64,000 nt of DNA, from assembly GCA_963930775.1 (NCBI GenBank), contig OZ005689.1, forward strand, positions 29,899,079-29,963,078. The letters are read 5' to 3'. The notes below the pieces were generated by a model. That model did not search any database. It was not told where the DNA came from and saw only the letters and a program-made list of their open reading frames with translations. Below are positions 44,314 to 54,302 of the stretch, piece after piece; the stretch's first letter is position 1; each line of letters opens with the position of its first letter. The stretch comes from Cliona cf. orientalis. Its lineage: Eukaryota; Porifera; Demospongiae; Clionaida; Clionaidae. The position numbers and the translations under genes are program-made.

Positions 44314-44704
44314 GAGAAGGGGTAACTTTGCGCACTTTCTGAATTTTTGTATTAAAACGCTTATATCTCTGGAACCATAGCAGCTATGAACTTCAAACCC
44401 TGGCATGAATATTCTTTAATCATACTACTACACTTGCTGCAATTTACGAGCCCCGCCCACTTCCTGTATGGGTGGGGCGAGTGTGTGCATCGATTGCATT
44501 CGAAAAATGCCGTTTTATGCCTCACTTCGGCGGGTTATAGCTCAGGACAGGAGGCTTGCTCAGACGTCTAGGGTTGGATCTGAAATAGAAGGCCCAAAGC
44601 ACGAAAAAACTAAGTCTGATGCCTAGGGTTTTGACTAGCTTGAAATGATGGTAGGTTGAAAAGTGACAAAAAGTCATGTTTTGCGCAAAGTTACCCCTTT
44701 TCTC
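44314..44704. mobile_element. 391-bp TIR element, GAGAAGGGGTAACTTTGCGCA ends
   Basis: GAGAAGGGGTAACTTTGCGC is inverted at the right end (GCGCAAAGTTACCCCTTTTC). Interior blocks (AGCCCCGCCCAC..GGGTGGGGCG, TTTTATGCCTCAC, GACAGGAGGCTTGC) match the 29014-29406 element in inverse orientation. Family member with no protein. Confidence 0.85.
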
Positions 44705-45222
44705 AAATCCGCTTAAATATTTGGATTCGGAACATACCTCAGTGAGGACAAAGAAACGAGAAATGAGCCAGGTAAGCTGAATAATTCAACCAATAATTTC
44801 ATAGTAAGATAAGGTAGTATCCTTGACTTCATAGGCTCTCTTAGTGTCCTTTTTTATTTTCAGTGGTTACGGGGGAGTACATCATCCAGGTAAGTTTTGT
44901 GCATTTTTAGTAATACAGTGTTTCCACTACTATACTTGAAATGGGGCACCCCGCCTTGTTTGTGAGTGGCTGATTTGCAAAATGCTGACAGCTGCAACAG
45001 TGGTTTGCAGTACAGTAGTACTGAGTATTTCACTTCCCTTTGAACAGTGTACTCTAGCTCTAGTGAGCTGAGACAAGTGGTCAGTCAGTAGAGTTTACAC
45101 AGTAACAAGATAATTTAATATAGACACACCCATACATCACCACAGGCTATGCGCATGATCATTTGGCGTGCATAGCTCATGATTCAATGCAGTGAGCTGA
45201 TTGTGACTCTCGTATTAACGGC

Positions 45223-45404
45223 ATGGACCTAAAGCATTGGTACAACATCGGATATCTAAATGCTTTGCCAATGTGGGCACACAGCGATGCTAACTACAGG
45301 CCACCTTCTCAGCCTACCTTGGCATTCACTAACGCAGGACCCAGGCCGCGCTCTACCGCCATCATACATACCTCATGCTCAGTCAACCAGCGTATTTCCC
45401 CAGG
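45223..45404 (+). CDS. candidate first exon, unknown protein
   Basis: ATG at 45223, MDLKHWYNIGYLNALPMW.. SQPTLAFTNAGPRP.. NQRISP, then CCCCAG/GTAAGAGC, a strong donor. I found no convincing next exon. A Pro-rich open stretch at about 45840-46150, also ending at a GTGAGC donor, could belong to it, but phases were not resolved. Confidence 0.3.
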
Positions 45405-46339
45405 TAAGAGCTACATATATTATGGCTATTCGGCTATAAAAATTAAATGTGGTTTTAATTTAGCTACACATAAACTGGATATTTCTAATAAAAGCACACC
45501 ACATTTCCATGTATGCAGCCTACTCATCCTAACCCAATCTTAGACGTACCGGTTGATCATCCAATGTAGAGTAATCCTGATCCTATATAGTTGATCTAAC
45601 AAAAGCAACAAGTATTTCTGTTACGAGTTCTAATGCACCCACTAAATGACGTTTTATCCATTAAACGAAGTTAACATACGAGGGTGAGCCAGGCAGCGCC
45701 GCTGCATGACGGTATAATATACTACATGCATGCTAATGCATGCCATAAGCATCATAGGCGGGCCACGCCTGCATGATTATGTACATGTGCTCGGCTATAT
45801 GTGCCAAGAAACCAGCTGTTTGCCACACAAACATTGCAAGTGGGAAAGAGAAGCCGTGCATCAAGCATCCAGGCCCAAGTTGACTGGACCCCTACAGCGA
45901 ACTCCACTCGTGACAAATGGTGAAATCGGGCAAGAATGCTGACAGTAATCCTCTTTGTGATGGTGGGCCTCCTCGCAGTCCCACTCACCATGATCCCCCT
46001 CGGGATAAGCCCGAGGTTCAGGAAAAGAACCACAGCTGTCAGGCGAGCAGATGGAAGCCCTGGCCTCGCAGGTCAACCAGAACGTACTGAGGCACTTGAC
46101 GGGGTGCGGGACACCATCTTTGAGAGGACCATCGTCTTCTACCAACAGAGGTGAGCACTAGTAGCGAGGTACTATTGTCATATAGGTGACGACCACTTTT
46201 CACCAGCGATAAACTAACTCGTGTATATATGTAGTGCCAAGCCATCCCCAAGTGGCCGAAATGGTTTCATTAATACAAGCAGTGATGGTAGGTTGCTGTG
46301 ACGAACTGGTCCAAGGAACATACCGACATAGGGTCATTG

Positions 46340-46615
46340 CATGGTGGGTAACTAGTACATTGGCACAGGATCGATGGACACCGGCTAATAATACATTGGC
46401 ACAGGGCTGATGAGCTAATAAAATACATCGGCAGAGGGTCGATGGGCTAATAAATACCGGCACAGAGCTGACGGGTTAATTAACAGGCTATTAAAATGAT
46501 TACACATCGGCACAGGGCCAACGTGCTAATAAGGATACATATGCTAATACCTACATCAGCACCAGGCCAATGGGCTATTAAATGCATTGGCGCAGGGCTG
46601 ACGGGCTAATAATTC
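46340..46615. repeat. minisatellite, about 30-40 bp units (CATTGGCACAGGGCTGATG)
   Basis: Seven or eight imperfect units built from ACATCGGCACAGGGC, TGACGGGCTAATAA. The array stops about 10 bp before MITE copy F. Confidence 0.85.
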
Positions 46616-46622
46616 TTTATAT

Positions 46623-47289
46623 GTGACCGGATTTGGGAAAACCCTCCGTATGGGATTTTTTCAGAAAATTGAGTTTGGTGCATGGTTGATAAGCTCTACC
46701 ATAGAGCTAACCCGCGTTCAAGTCTTAGGCCGATCGTGCGCTTCGTTGTGGAGATACAGCGCTTTGTTTGTGATCGCGCCACACCCCCAATAATCGAGAA
46801 ATTACGGTCTAAAGGCGTGGCTATGCACGCGCATGGCGTTTCCGCATACTACGCGTGATCCGGAAATCAATTAAATGGACCTGGGCGGAGCCGTTCGAAA
46901 TGAACGTAAAGCTCAAGCAAGAGTTGAATTTCGTTGTTGACAAGGACAGGCAATTGTTCTTAGATGCCCAAGAAGCTAAAAAGGTAAGCGAACGTACAGT
47001 AGATCGATGAATCTAGCTGTATCTAGGTAGAGAATTCTAATTACCGCCCATAGCAACGGGCTCCGTGTACGGTGGCTGTGCCGACTAGGTGGGTCAAAAT
47101 GAAGGCTTATTTCGCCTTCGTATAGCACGACTAGCCTCCGTAGAAGACGGCAACAGTAAGAAGAAGGGTTGTTTGACATGTATATGACAAAATCTGGACT
47201 TTGACAAATTTAGACCTGAGCTACTAAAAACGCGCATTGCGCGAATCGCGCGCGGATCCCATACGGAGGGTTTTCCCAAATCCGGTCAC
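46623..47289 (+). mobile_element. MITE family M1, copy F (667 bp)
   Basis: Complete copy, same orientation as copy A, flanked by ATAT on both sides. The internal frame (QELNFVVDKDRQLFLDAQEA) is open. Confidence 0.95.
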
Positions 47290-47324
47290 ATATATATATG
47301 TACGTGCAAGGCCAATCAATACAG

Positions 47325-49459
47325 GGGCGGCGGAGCCTATACGGCAAGTCCGGCGCTTGCCGGACCAAACAAAATGAGTTTTTAATACCTTGATCAATGG
47401 TAAGTGTAGCTACTTCCGAGCGGCTTTTTCAGACACTCAGACAGCATTGAAACGGCCCACTGTCATTTGAGGGTGTGTCCAAAAGTACCACGCCCCACCC
47501 TAGACACTCGCACCCTATAACATTATTATGTGCATGCGCGCCCGAGGGCCGAGGGCGGAGTCTAGGGACAAACGCGCGCAAAATATGAAAAACATATACG
47601 AGTACAAGTCTCATGATAGGCACGTGATCGAAGGAGCACTGACCTCGAAAAGCCATGGCCATGTCTACTTTACCCGAGAGGTTCCATCCTCATAAGGTCT
47701 TTGTGTTTCCAAAACGCAAGTTTGGATCTAAGGGAGAGGAAAGGACATTTAGGGCGGACTGATATCCGTGGCTGCACTATGATGTTGTACAAGATGCCAG
47801 CAGGAAACGAGACCTAGCCTTCATAACTAAAGGATTTACATACTGGAAAGAGGCGACTTCGGCTTTTAAGAAGCACCAGTCGACCGACTGTCATATAGAT
47901 ATCCAAAATGAGTGTTTACAACTAATGGCATTACATATTCTTCGTCAAGTGAGTGCTGGTATTCAGGCCAGCCAATATTACAGCATAATGGCTGATGAAT
48001 GCACCGACATTGCTAACAAAGAACAGTTCACAATATGCCTCAGGTGGGTTGATGACAATCTGGATGATCATGAGGACTTCATTGGTCTATATCAGGTTGA
48101 CAGCATTGGTGCTAAGTCTTGTACAAGCTATTAAGGACACCCTGATCCGATTGAACTTACCAATATCTGATTGCCGAGGCCAGTGCTATGATGGCGCTTC
48201 AAACATGAGTGGCTGTAAGAATGGAGTTGCCACACAAATCATAGCTGATGAAAGCGGGCAATCTTTATCCATTGTCATGCACATGCACTTAATTTAGCTG
48301 TTGGAGATTGTATTAAAAAGTCCAAGATCTCTTGTGAAGCTCTTGAGACTGCCTTTGAGATCACCAAGCTCATCAAATTCTCTCCGAAGAGAAATGCTAC
48401 CTTTGACAAGATTAAGGCAGAGATGGCTAATGACAACTCGAGTGGTGGTATCCGCAAATTTTGCCCAACAAGGTGGACAGTTCGTGGAGGAGCAATCAAA
48501 AGCATACTCGAGAATTATGACGTCTTAAATCAGCTGTGGGAAGAGTGTCTAGAAGGAAGATTGGAGCCAGATGTTAAAGGGAGGATAATTGGTGTCCAGA
48601 CACGTATGTCACATTACGATTTACTGTTTGGGCTGAAGCTTTGTGAGAGGATCTTGTGCATTACCGACAACTTGAGCAAGACTTTACAGAAACAGTCACT
48701 ATCTGCTGCAGAAGCACAGAAGCTTGCCAAGTTAACCAATGAAACATTGAAAAGCTTCAGAATGGATGAGGCATTTGAACTGCTGATAGAATGCCTCAGT
48801 GACAAGGTTGGAGCAGATGGACCCACTCTTCCTAGAAAAAGGAAGGCACCAAAACGCTACGAAATTGGTGAAGGAGAAGGTTATCATAGCCCTACAGTCT
48901 CGGATCACTATCGCCAATTGTATTTTGAAGCTATTGATCTCGTCACATCTGGAGTCAACAACCACTTTTGATCAGCCTGGTTATCTACCAGAATTTAGAG
49001 GGACTACTTCTAAAAGCTGCAAACAAGGAAGACTACTCTTCTGAGTTCAGGGAAGTGACTACATTCTATGGAAGTGATATTGATAACAATGAACTTACAT
49101 CACAGTTGTTGATATTTGCGACAAAATTTGCTACAGAATGTCCGGCTGGCAAGATCACTTTAGTAGACATTATCTCCTTCTTGCGGAGTCTCTCTGAGGG
49201 ACAGCGTACTTTCTTCAGTCAAGTGTGTACCATTGCTCGTCTCCTAATTCTACCTTCTACAAATGCCGTCAGCGAAAGGTCCATGAGACGATTAAAGAGC
49301 TATTTAAGAAGCACTATGGGCCAAGCAAGGCTAAACCATCTCATGCTGCTCAGTATTTACAAAGACCTGCTTGATGGCCTAGATCTGAAAGCGATAGCCA
49401 GTGAATTTGTTCGAGAAAGTGAACATCGTCAGCGTGTATTTGGAGACTTTACTACTTAA
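47325..49459 (+). pseudogene. second hAT (ZMYM-like) element, left end and transposase
   Basis: A CAGGGGCGGCGGAGCC end at 47325 fits a hAT terminus; no right end was found. The transposase starts at 47661 (MSTLPERFHPHK, FPKRKFGSKGEE) with a TGA at 47760 where the family has Trp. Parts of the zinc finger and linker are deleted. Recognisable: TYWKEATSAFKKHQSTDCH, QYYSIMADECTDIANKEQ, CLRWVDDNLDDHEDFIGLYQ, DCRGQCYDGASNMSG, FCPTRWTVRGGAIKSILENY, and C-terminal SERSMRRLKSYLRSTMGQAR. Frameshifts occur near 48110, 48270 and 48970. It differs clearly from the 31-34 kb element (QYYSIMADECTDIANKEQ against LWYSVMADEAIDA), so it is a separate lineage. Confidence 0.85.
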
Positions 49460-50024
49460 ATTACACCATAATACCAGTGATACTAATTTCTAGCATTATC
49501 ATTGTTTTCTTGTTGGCTCCACAAACTTACTGTCTGCTTTTGTAGCGAGCTCGTGCACTATCTAGTGTACTTGTAGGTGAGCGCGCCCGCTATCTACGTG
49601 CATACGCGCACACTTGCGGTACACTAGGGATGACGTCGTGGTCATGAATATAATTAAAAACGTAAAATTACCAACTGTAAATAGCTTCCACTGGCCCTGC
49701 AATAGGGTATATAACAAGCAGGGACGCAGGGTGGCACACACCCATACGGATATCGCAGGGGGCCCTGTGCACAGCCCACTCTTGCATGGTGTCATTCTGG
49801 CATGTTAATAAGTGCACACACCAGACAAATTGGGTGCACTTCTAAGGTTGCTGGGGTCAGACCATTTACTCATCTCACAGCCATGGGTTGCACAGCATGA
49901 CACCCTAGGCATTTGGTCGCTTCACATCCCACCACCCCCCCCCCCCCCCCCCCCCCCCGTCTTTCTTTTTCTCTCTTACTCCCTCTCTCTTTAGTTCCCT
50001 CCTCTTCTCTCAGGGTGCACTTTT
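49460..50024. other. intergenic with long C-tract
   Basis: A C-run of about 30 lies at 49926-49958, followed by CT-rich DNA. No gene. Confidence 0.5.
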
Positions 50025-50650
50025 GTGACCGGATTTGGGAAAACCCTCCGTATGGGATTTTTTTTCAGAAAACTGAGTTTGCCATAGAGCTAACCCGCGT
50101 TCAAGTCTTAGGCTGATCGTGTGATTTGTTGTGGAGATACAGCGCTTTGCTTGTGATCGCGCCACACCCCCAATAATCGAGTAATTACGGTCTAAAGGCG
50201 TTGCTATGCACGCGTATGGCATTTCCGCATACTACGCGTGACCCGAATATCAATTAAATGAACCTGGGCGGAGCCGTTCGAAATAAACATAAAGATCGAG
50301 CAAGAGTTGAATTTCGTTGTTGACAACGACAGCCGATTATTCTTAGATGCCCAAGAAGCTAAAAAGGTGAGCAAACGTACAGCAGATCGATGAATCTAGC
50401 TGTATCTAGGTAGAGAATTCTAATTACCGCCCAAAGCAACGGGCTCCGTGTACGGCGGCTGTGCTGACTAGGTGGGTCAAAATGAAGGCTTATTTCGCCT
50501 TCGTATAGCACGAGTAGCCTCCGTAGAAGACGGCAACAGTTAGAAGAAGGGTTGTTCGACATGATCTGGACTTGGACAAATTTCGACCTGAGCTACTAAA
50601 AACGCGCATTGCGCGAATCCCATATGGAGGGTTTTCCCAAATCCGGTCAC
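50025..50650 (+). mobile_element. MITE family M1, copy G (626 bp)
   Basis: Complete ends with small internal deletions; flanked by TTTT and ATTT (3/4 match). Confidence 0.95.
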
Positions 50651-51631
50651 ATTTAGCTCCTGTCGTACTTGGTGCCATCCCACCCAATGCCAAATTGCCC
50701 CTCTCAGATAAGACCCCAAATACGGCTAACATATCTAGTAAATCCACAATCTGCATTAGCTGCCACCACAGCAACAGAATCTGCTACCACTTGGCTTAAT
50801 CTGCTACTCTCCATAATCTGGCTCTGCTGCAAAAGAGAAGGAAGTATGGATTGGTAATGGTCTTCCTGCCATCCCAAAGAAAATTCACGACGAAATTGCT
50901 GATTGAGAATTCATTGACTTAGCTGATCTAAAGCCAGCTGGTACTCTCGACTCCCTCAACCCAGAGCTGGAACCTCGAAATTACATAATTCTGCCAGGGT
51001 TGGAGATAGTGCGGGCCCGCCACAAGCCCATAAAGGACGTCATCATGTGGGTCCAATAGTTTGTGATATTTACGGCAGCTGTTCAGCAACACGACCCGGG
51101 AGCAATTAATGAGCTGTTAGCATACATGTTCACCATAGTCTGAGCAGCGCAGGAATTCGAGGATCCAGCCTGGAGAAGCTACGATGAGGCCTTCCGTGAG
51201 AAAGCGGCTGCAACAGGGAACCGCAAATGGTCAGAAATCAACTGTCATTTATAATAGGCGATGCCAGAAAAATTCCAATGGCCACCACCAACACAACAGG
51301 CCCCTGCCCTACAGACCTTCCCGGGCCTTCACATTCACCTGCGCAGCACACATATGTGACTGTATCTGACAAAACCTGGCATATGGAATCCGCGCGCTGT
51401 TTGCGCAATGCGCGTTTTTAGTACCACAAGTACAATGAACACCACTGGTGCTAAACCCTCGGCGCAGTCAGATTTATAGTAATGATATTATACTACGCAG
51501 GTAGCTATAAAGATGATTATATAATATTAGGCTGTGTCTAAAATTTAGTGCTTTGAGTATCGGCAAACTAGCCCACCAAAAAAGCTTAGAAAATTTTTGG
51601 AAATGGAAGAAAAAAAAATAATTCAAAAATC

Positions 51632-51698
51632 AAGCGAGATTCGAACCCATGACCACTTCTCCACCAGCACCAGCCCTAGTCCACTCAGCCAACCCAGC
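51632..51698 (-). repeat. tRNA-derived SINE head (pol III A and B boxes)
   Basis: On the minus strand TGGCTGAGTGGACTA (A box, 51681-51693) and GGTTCGAATCT (B box, 51637-51647) are spaced as in a tRNA, about 44 nt between starts. The A box is closest to Leu/Ser tRNAs. The acceptor stem does not pair and the T stem is poor, so it is not a working tRNA. AT-rich sequence follows at 51600-51630. Confidence 0.55.
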
Positions 51699-51774
51699 TT
51701 AATGCTGCTGGTTGCTGTTTTTTGCTAACTTAATACATCTCATTCATATGTCCCCTGACCCTACCCTGCCTTCG

Positions 51775-52100
51775 TAACCCTCGCGCATGCGTAGAACTAT
51801 TAGGCCTATGCCGTATATAGCGCGACACACCCAGCATTCTATTTACATATGAAAAGTTAGCTGGTCGAGATCGGAGAAGTCAAGAAGCTTAGAATCAGTA
51901 AATGACTCCAAAACTAGCGAACAAAGCGTTCTGTACGAAATCCACACAAATCATGAGTTTGGAACGCCATAAGGAACCTTATAACATTGCCATTTGGACT
52001 GCAAACGAGGTATGTAGCAGTTAGCGTGGTAACAGACAGACAGAAAGACACACACACACAGAACGACTACCGTAACCCTCGCGCATGCGCCGAGGGTTAA
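51775..52100. mobile_element. 326-bp TIR element, TAACCCTCGCGCATGCG ends (copy 2 of the 983-1257 repeat)
   Basis: TAACCCTCGCGCATGCG at the left is inverted at the right as CGCATGCGCCGAGGGTTAA, one base longer. The right end is itself a near-palindrome (52074-52100). The interior matches 983-1257. Inserted within MITE copy H. Confidence 0.8.
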
Positions 52101-52942
52101 AAATGTCAAAGTTGAGTTTTTGTCATATACATGCCAAAGAACCTTTCTCTACTAACCTTTACCGTCGTCCACGGAGGCTAACTGTAAGTTACAAAGGTGA
52201 AATAAGCCTTCATTTTGACTTACCCAGTCTGTACAGCTACTATGCACGGAGCCCGTTGCTATGGGTGCTAATTATAATTCTCTACCTAGATACAGCTAGA
52301 TTCATTGAACTACTGTACGTTTGCTCATCTTGAGCATCTAAGAACAATCGGCTGTCCTTATCAACAACGAAATGCAACTCTTGCTCAATCTTTACGTTCA
52401 TTTCGAACGGCTCCGCCCAGGTCCATTTAATTGATTTCTGGGTCATGTGTAGTATGCGGAAATGCCATACGCGTGCATAGCAACGCCTTTAGAGAGTAAT
52501 TTCTTGACTATTGGGGGTGTGGCGCGATCACAAACAAAGTGCTGTATCTCCACAACGAAGCACAAAGTCGGTCTGAAACTTGAATGCGGGTTAGCTCTAT
52601 GGTAGAGCTTATCAACCATACATAAAACTCAACTTCCACAAAAAAATTCTATATGCCGGGTTTTCTCAGAGATGGTCACATATTACTCCGAGCGTCACCC
52701 TATCGCAAACGCCCAGCACCCATGCGTTATAATGCATCACAGAGCGATATATGCTACCTCTTCAACCACGGCGGATGCCATTTCAGTAATATGTGCAAAT
52801 TCCGCCACGTGTTCAACCTGCTTGGGGTGCCACCCAAGGGTGTGTCATGCAAAGCTGGTAGACCAGCCACACAGGGTCCAAAAGAGCCAATGATGGAGAA
52901 AGCCCCACTCTCCTAGCAGTAACACCATAGCATTGTAATTAA

Positions 52943-53545
52943 CCGATTATAGGCGAAGAGATGATGACGTCACACGTACGGCCAACGCCGAAATTTATTC
53001 AAGAAAGTATAGCAGCACAAATAAAGTGTATTGTACAGCATAGTATCACAGCTACACAGGCAGTACAGGCCTTTGTGATATGCAAGACAGGTTGCTGCAT
53101 CATTCTAGTATGCCGCTAGGGCGCTACTGTACATACTATAAGCTACAAACACACAAAAGCTTATAAGCTTACTTACCTCTATAATGGCCGCCGTCTTCGA
53201 GTCGCTCCCAGGTAAGTGCTTGGCTCTGTTGAAAAGCTCGTCATATCTGTGTAGGAATAGACCTATATACTTAGCGACAGAGCTGTACCTCCTGCCCTGT
53301 GGTAGAAAACGTACCACTCTCGTACCCGGATCGATCGCCATTATTGTCAATCTTCACTTTTTAGTAGTGAGCGGTGGGTTGGGCCAACCGTCACCTCACG
53401 CCACAGGTATGCAAGGGAGGCCCCCTAGTAGTGATAGATAGGAAGCCAAGCCTATGGCTTCTCGTTCTTTGGAATGTAGGCTGTGCCATAGCGCTAATAT
53501 AGCTATACTGGCTCGATTTCGCGCCTATGGCATACATATAATCGG
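52943..53545. mobile_element. 603-bp piggyBac-type element carrying an exon
   Basis: CCGATTATAGGCG at the left and TATAATCGG at the right, with TTAA outside both ends (52939-52942, 53546-53549). The ends match those of the 3.5-kb piggyBac element at 53964. There is no transposase, but a well-formed exon lies inside on the minus strand. Confidence 0.85.
53177..53350 (-). CDS. exon inside the small piggyBac-type element
   Basis: ATG at 53350, MTIMAIDPGTRVVRFLPQGR.. KYIGLFLHRYDELFNRAKHL.. SKTAAIIE, then GAG/GTAAGTAAG. 58 codons, no stop, protein-like composition. A TTTGTAG acceptor downstream would add LIVCTVAP and a stop, giving a protein of about 66 residues. No family recognised. It may be a captured host exon or a small element-encoded protein. 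Confidence 0.45.
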
Positions 53546-53563
53546 TTAAGGAATCAGAACAAT

Positions 53564-53927
53564 ACCATAGAAACTGGTTGTTAAGCGCATGCGCTTATAA
53601 CATGCGGCAGCAAGAAAATATGCGCCTCAACAAAAAGTATGCGCTTAACAGGAAGCATGCGCTTGATTAAAAGTGCTAAAACACGGTAGGTGGGGCGTGC
53701 ATAAAGAATGTGTCGAGGGTAGAAAGGCCTACAACGGTGGCCAAGACGCAACCAGAGAGCGTAATTTTCGACGTTTTCTTCTCCAGCCTACTTCTAGCCT
53801 TCTTTCTGGGCTCGTGTAACCGATCGCTCGTCGCTTGCTGGGCATGTGCGCCTAACAAAGAGCGGTAAACCTCGCATAAAACTATGCGCTTAACAGCAAG
53901 CAGCGCTTAACAACCAGTTTCTACGGT
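53564..53927. mobile_element. 364-bp TIR element with internal GCGCTTAACA repeats
   Basis: ACCATAGAAACTGGTTGTTA followed by AGCGC is inverted at the right (GCGCTTAACAACCAGTTTCTACGGT). AAT flanks both ends (53561-53563, 53928-53930). Inside, ATGCGCTTAACA-type motifs recur at least five times near the two ends. Lies between the two piggyBac-type elements. Confidence 0.85.
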
Positions 53928-54302
53928 AATAGCATCTCTGCCTATTAAACTTTCATTGTTTAACCGATTATATGCGAGGTACGCGGTGCGCGCGCGTTCT
54001 ATTACAGCGGAATTAATTTCGTACGGACAGTAATTTTTGAAGACCATATGACAAAAGCAGTCATAACCGCCTTGGGGAGCATTTTTTGTCCAAAGACGTA
54101 CATCGTTACAAAGGACGATCGATGGACTCTTTATTGGTACCTAATTCGATCGTGATCGCCATTTCTGGAGAGGAAATCGATCATCTTTGTTTCAGGTAAG
54201 CGTTGCATGCGTAGATTCATAGAGTAGGTAGGGACCGTATGAGTCCATAGTTAGTTGATGGCCCTAGTAGTAGGCTCTAGAGCCTACCACGGGCGAGTAA
54301 AT

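Larger units (their letters stand above)
51356..52679 (-). mobile_element. MITE family M1, copy H, itself interrupted
   Basis: The left end is GTGACTGTATCTGACAAAAC (51356) and the right end ends GGTCAC (52679), with ATAT on both sides as the target duplication inside the Gag-like frame. Between about 51426 and 52100 it carries unrelated DNA: a tRNA-like SINE head and a TIR element. Confidence 0.85.
50651..52916 (+). pseudogene. Gag-like protein of a retroelement, split by a MITE
   Basis: 50855-51235 reads GLPAIPKKIHDEIAD*EFID, DLKPAGTLDSLNPE, KDVIMWVQ*FVIFTAAVQQ, LLAYMFTIV*AAQEFEDPAW and YDEAFREKAAATGNRKWSEI. This is the style of Gag-like proteins of DIRS/Ngaro-type elements in invertebrates (IV.W..AF..Y, W..YD..FR..AA). 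After the MITE, 52710-52913 encodes a CCCH knuckle, CYLFNHGGCHFSNMCKFRHVF, usual at the C-terminus of the same proteins. Three in-frame stops and the insertion inactivate it. Element type is inferred from Gag alone; no RT was seen. Confidence 0.6.

Noticed and set aside
45752-46250. Overlapping open frames on both strands
   Set aside because: Several frames are open at once and none matches a family; only a weak exon suggestion was kept.
51632-51698. Functional tRNA-Leu or tRNA-Ser gene
   Set aside because: Acceptor stem does not pair and the T stem is poor; better explained as a SINE head.
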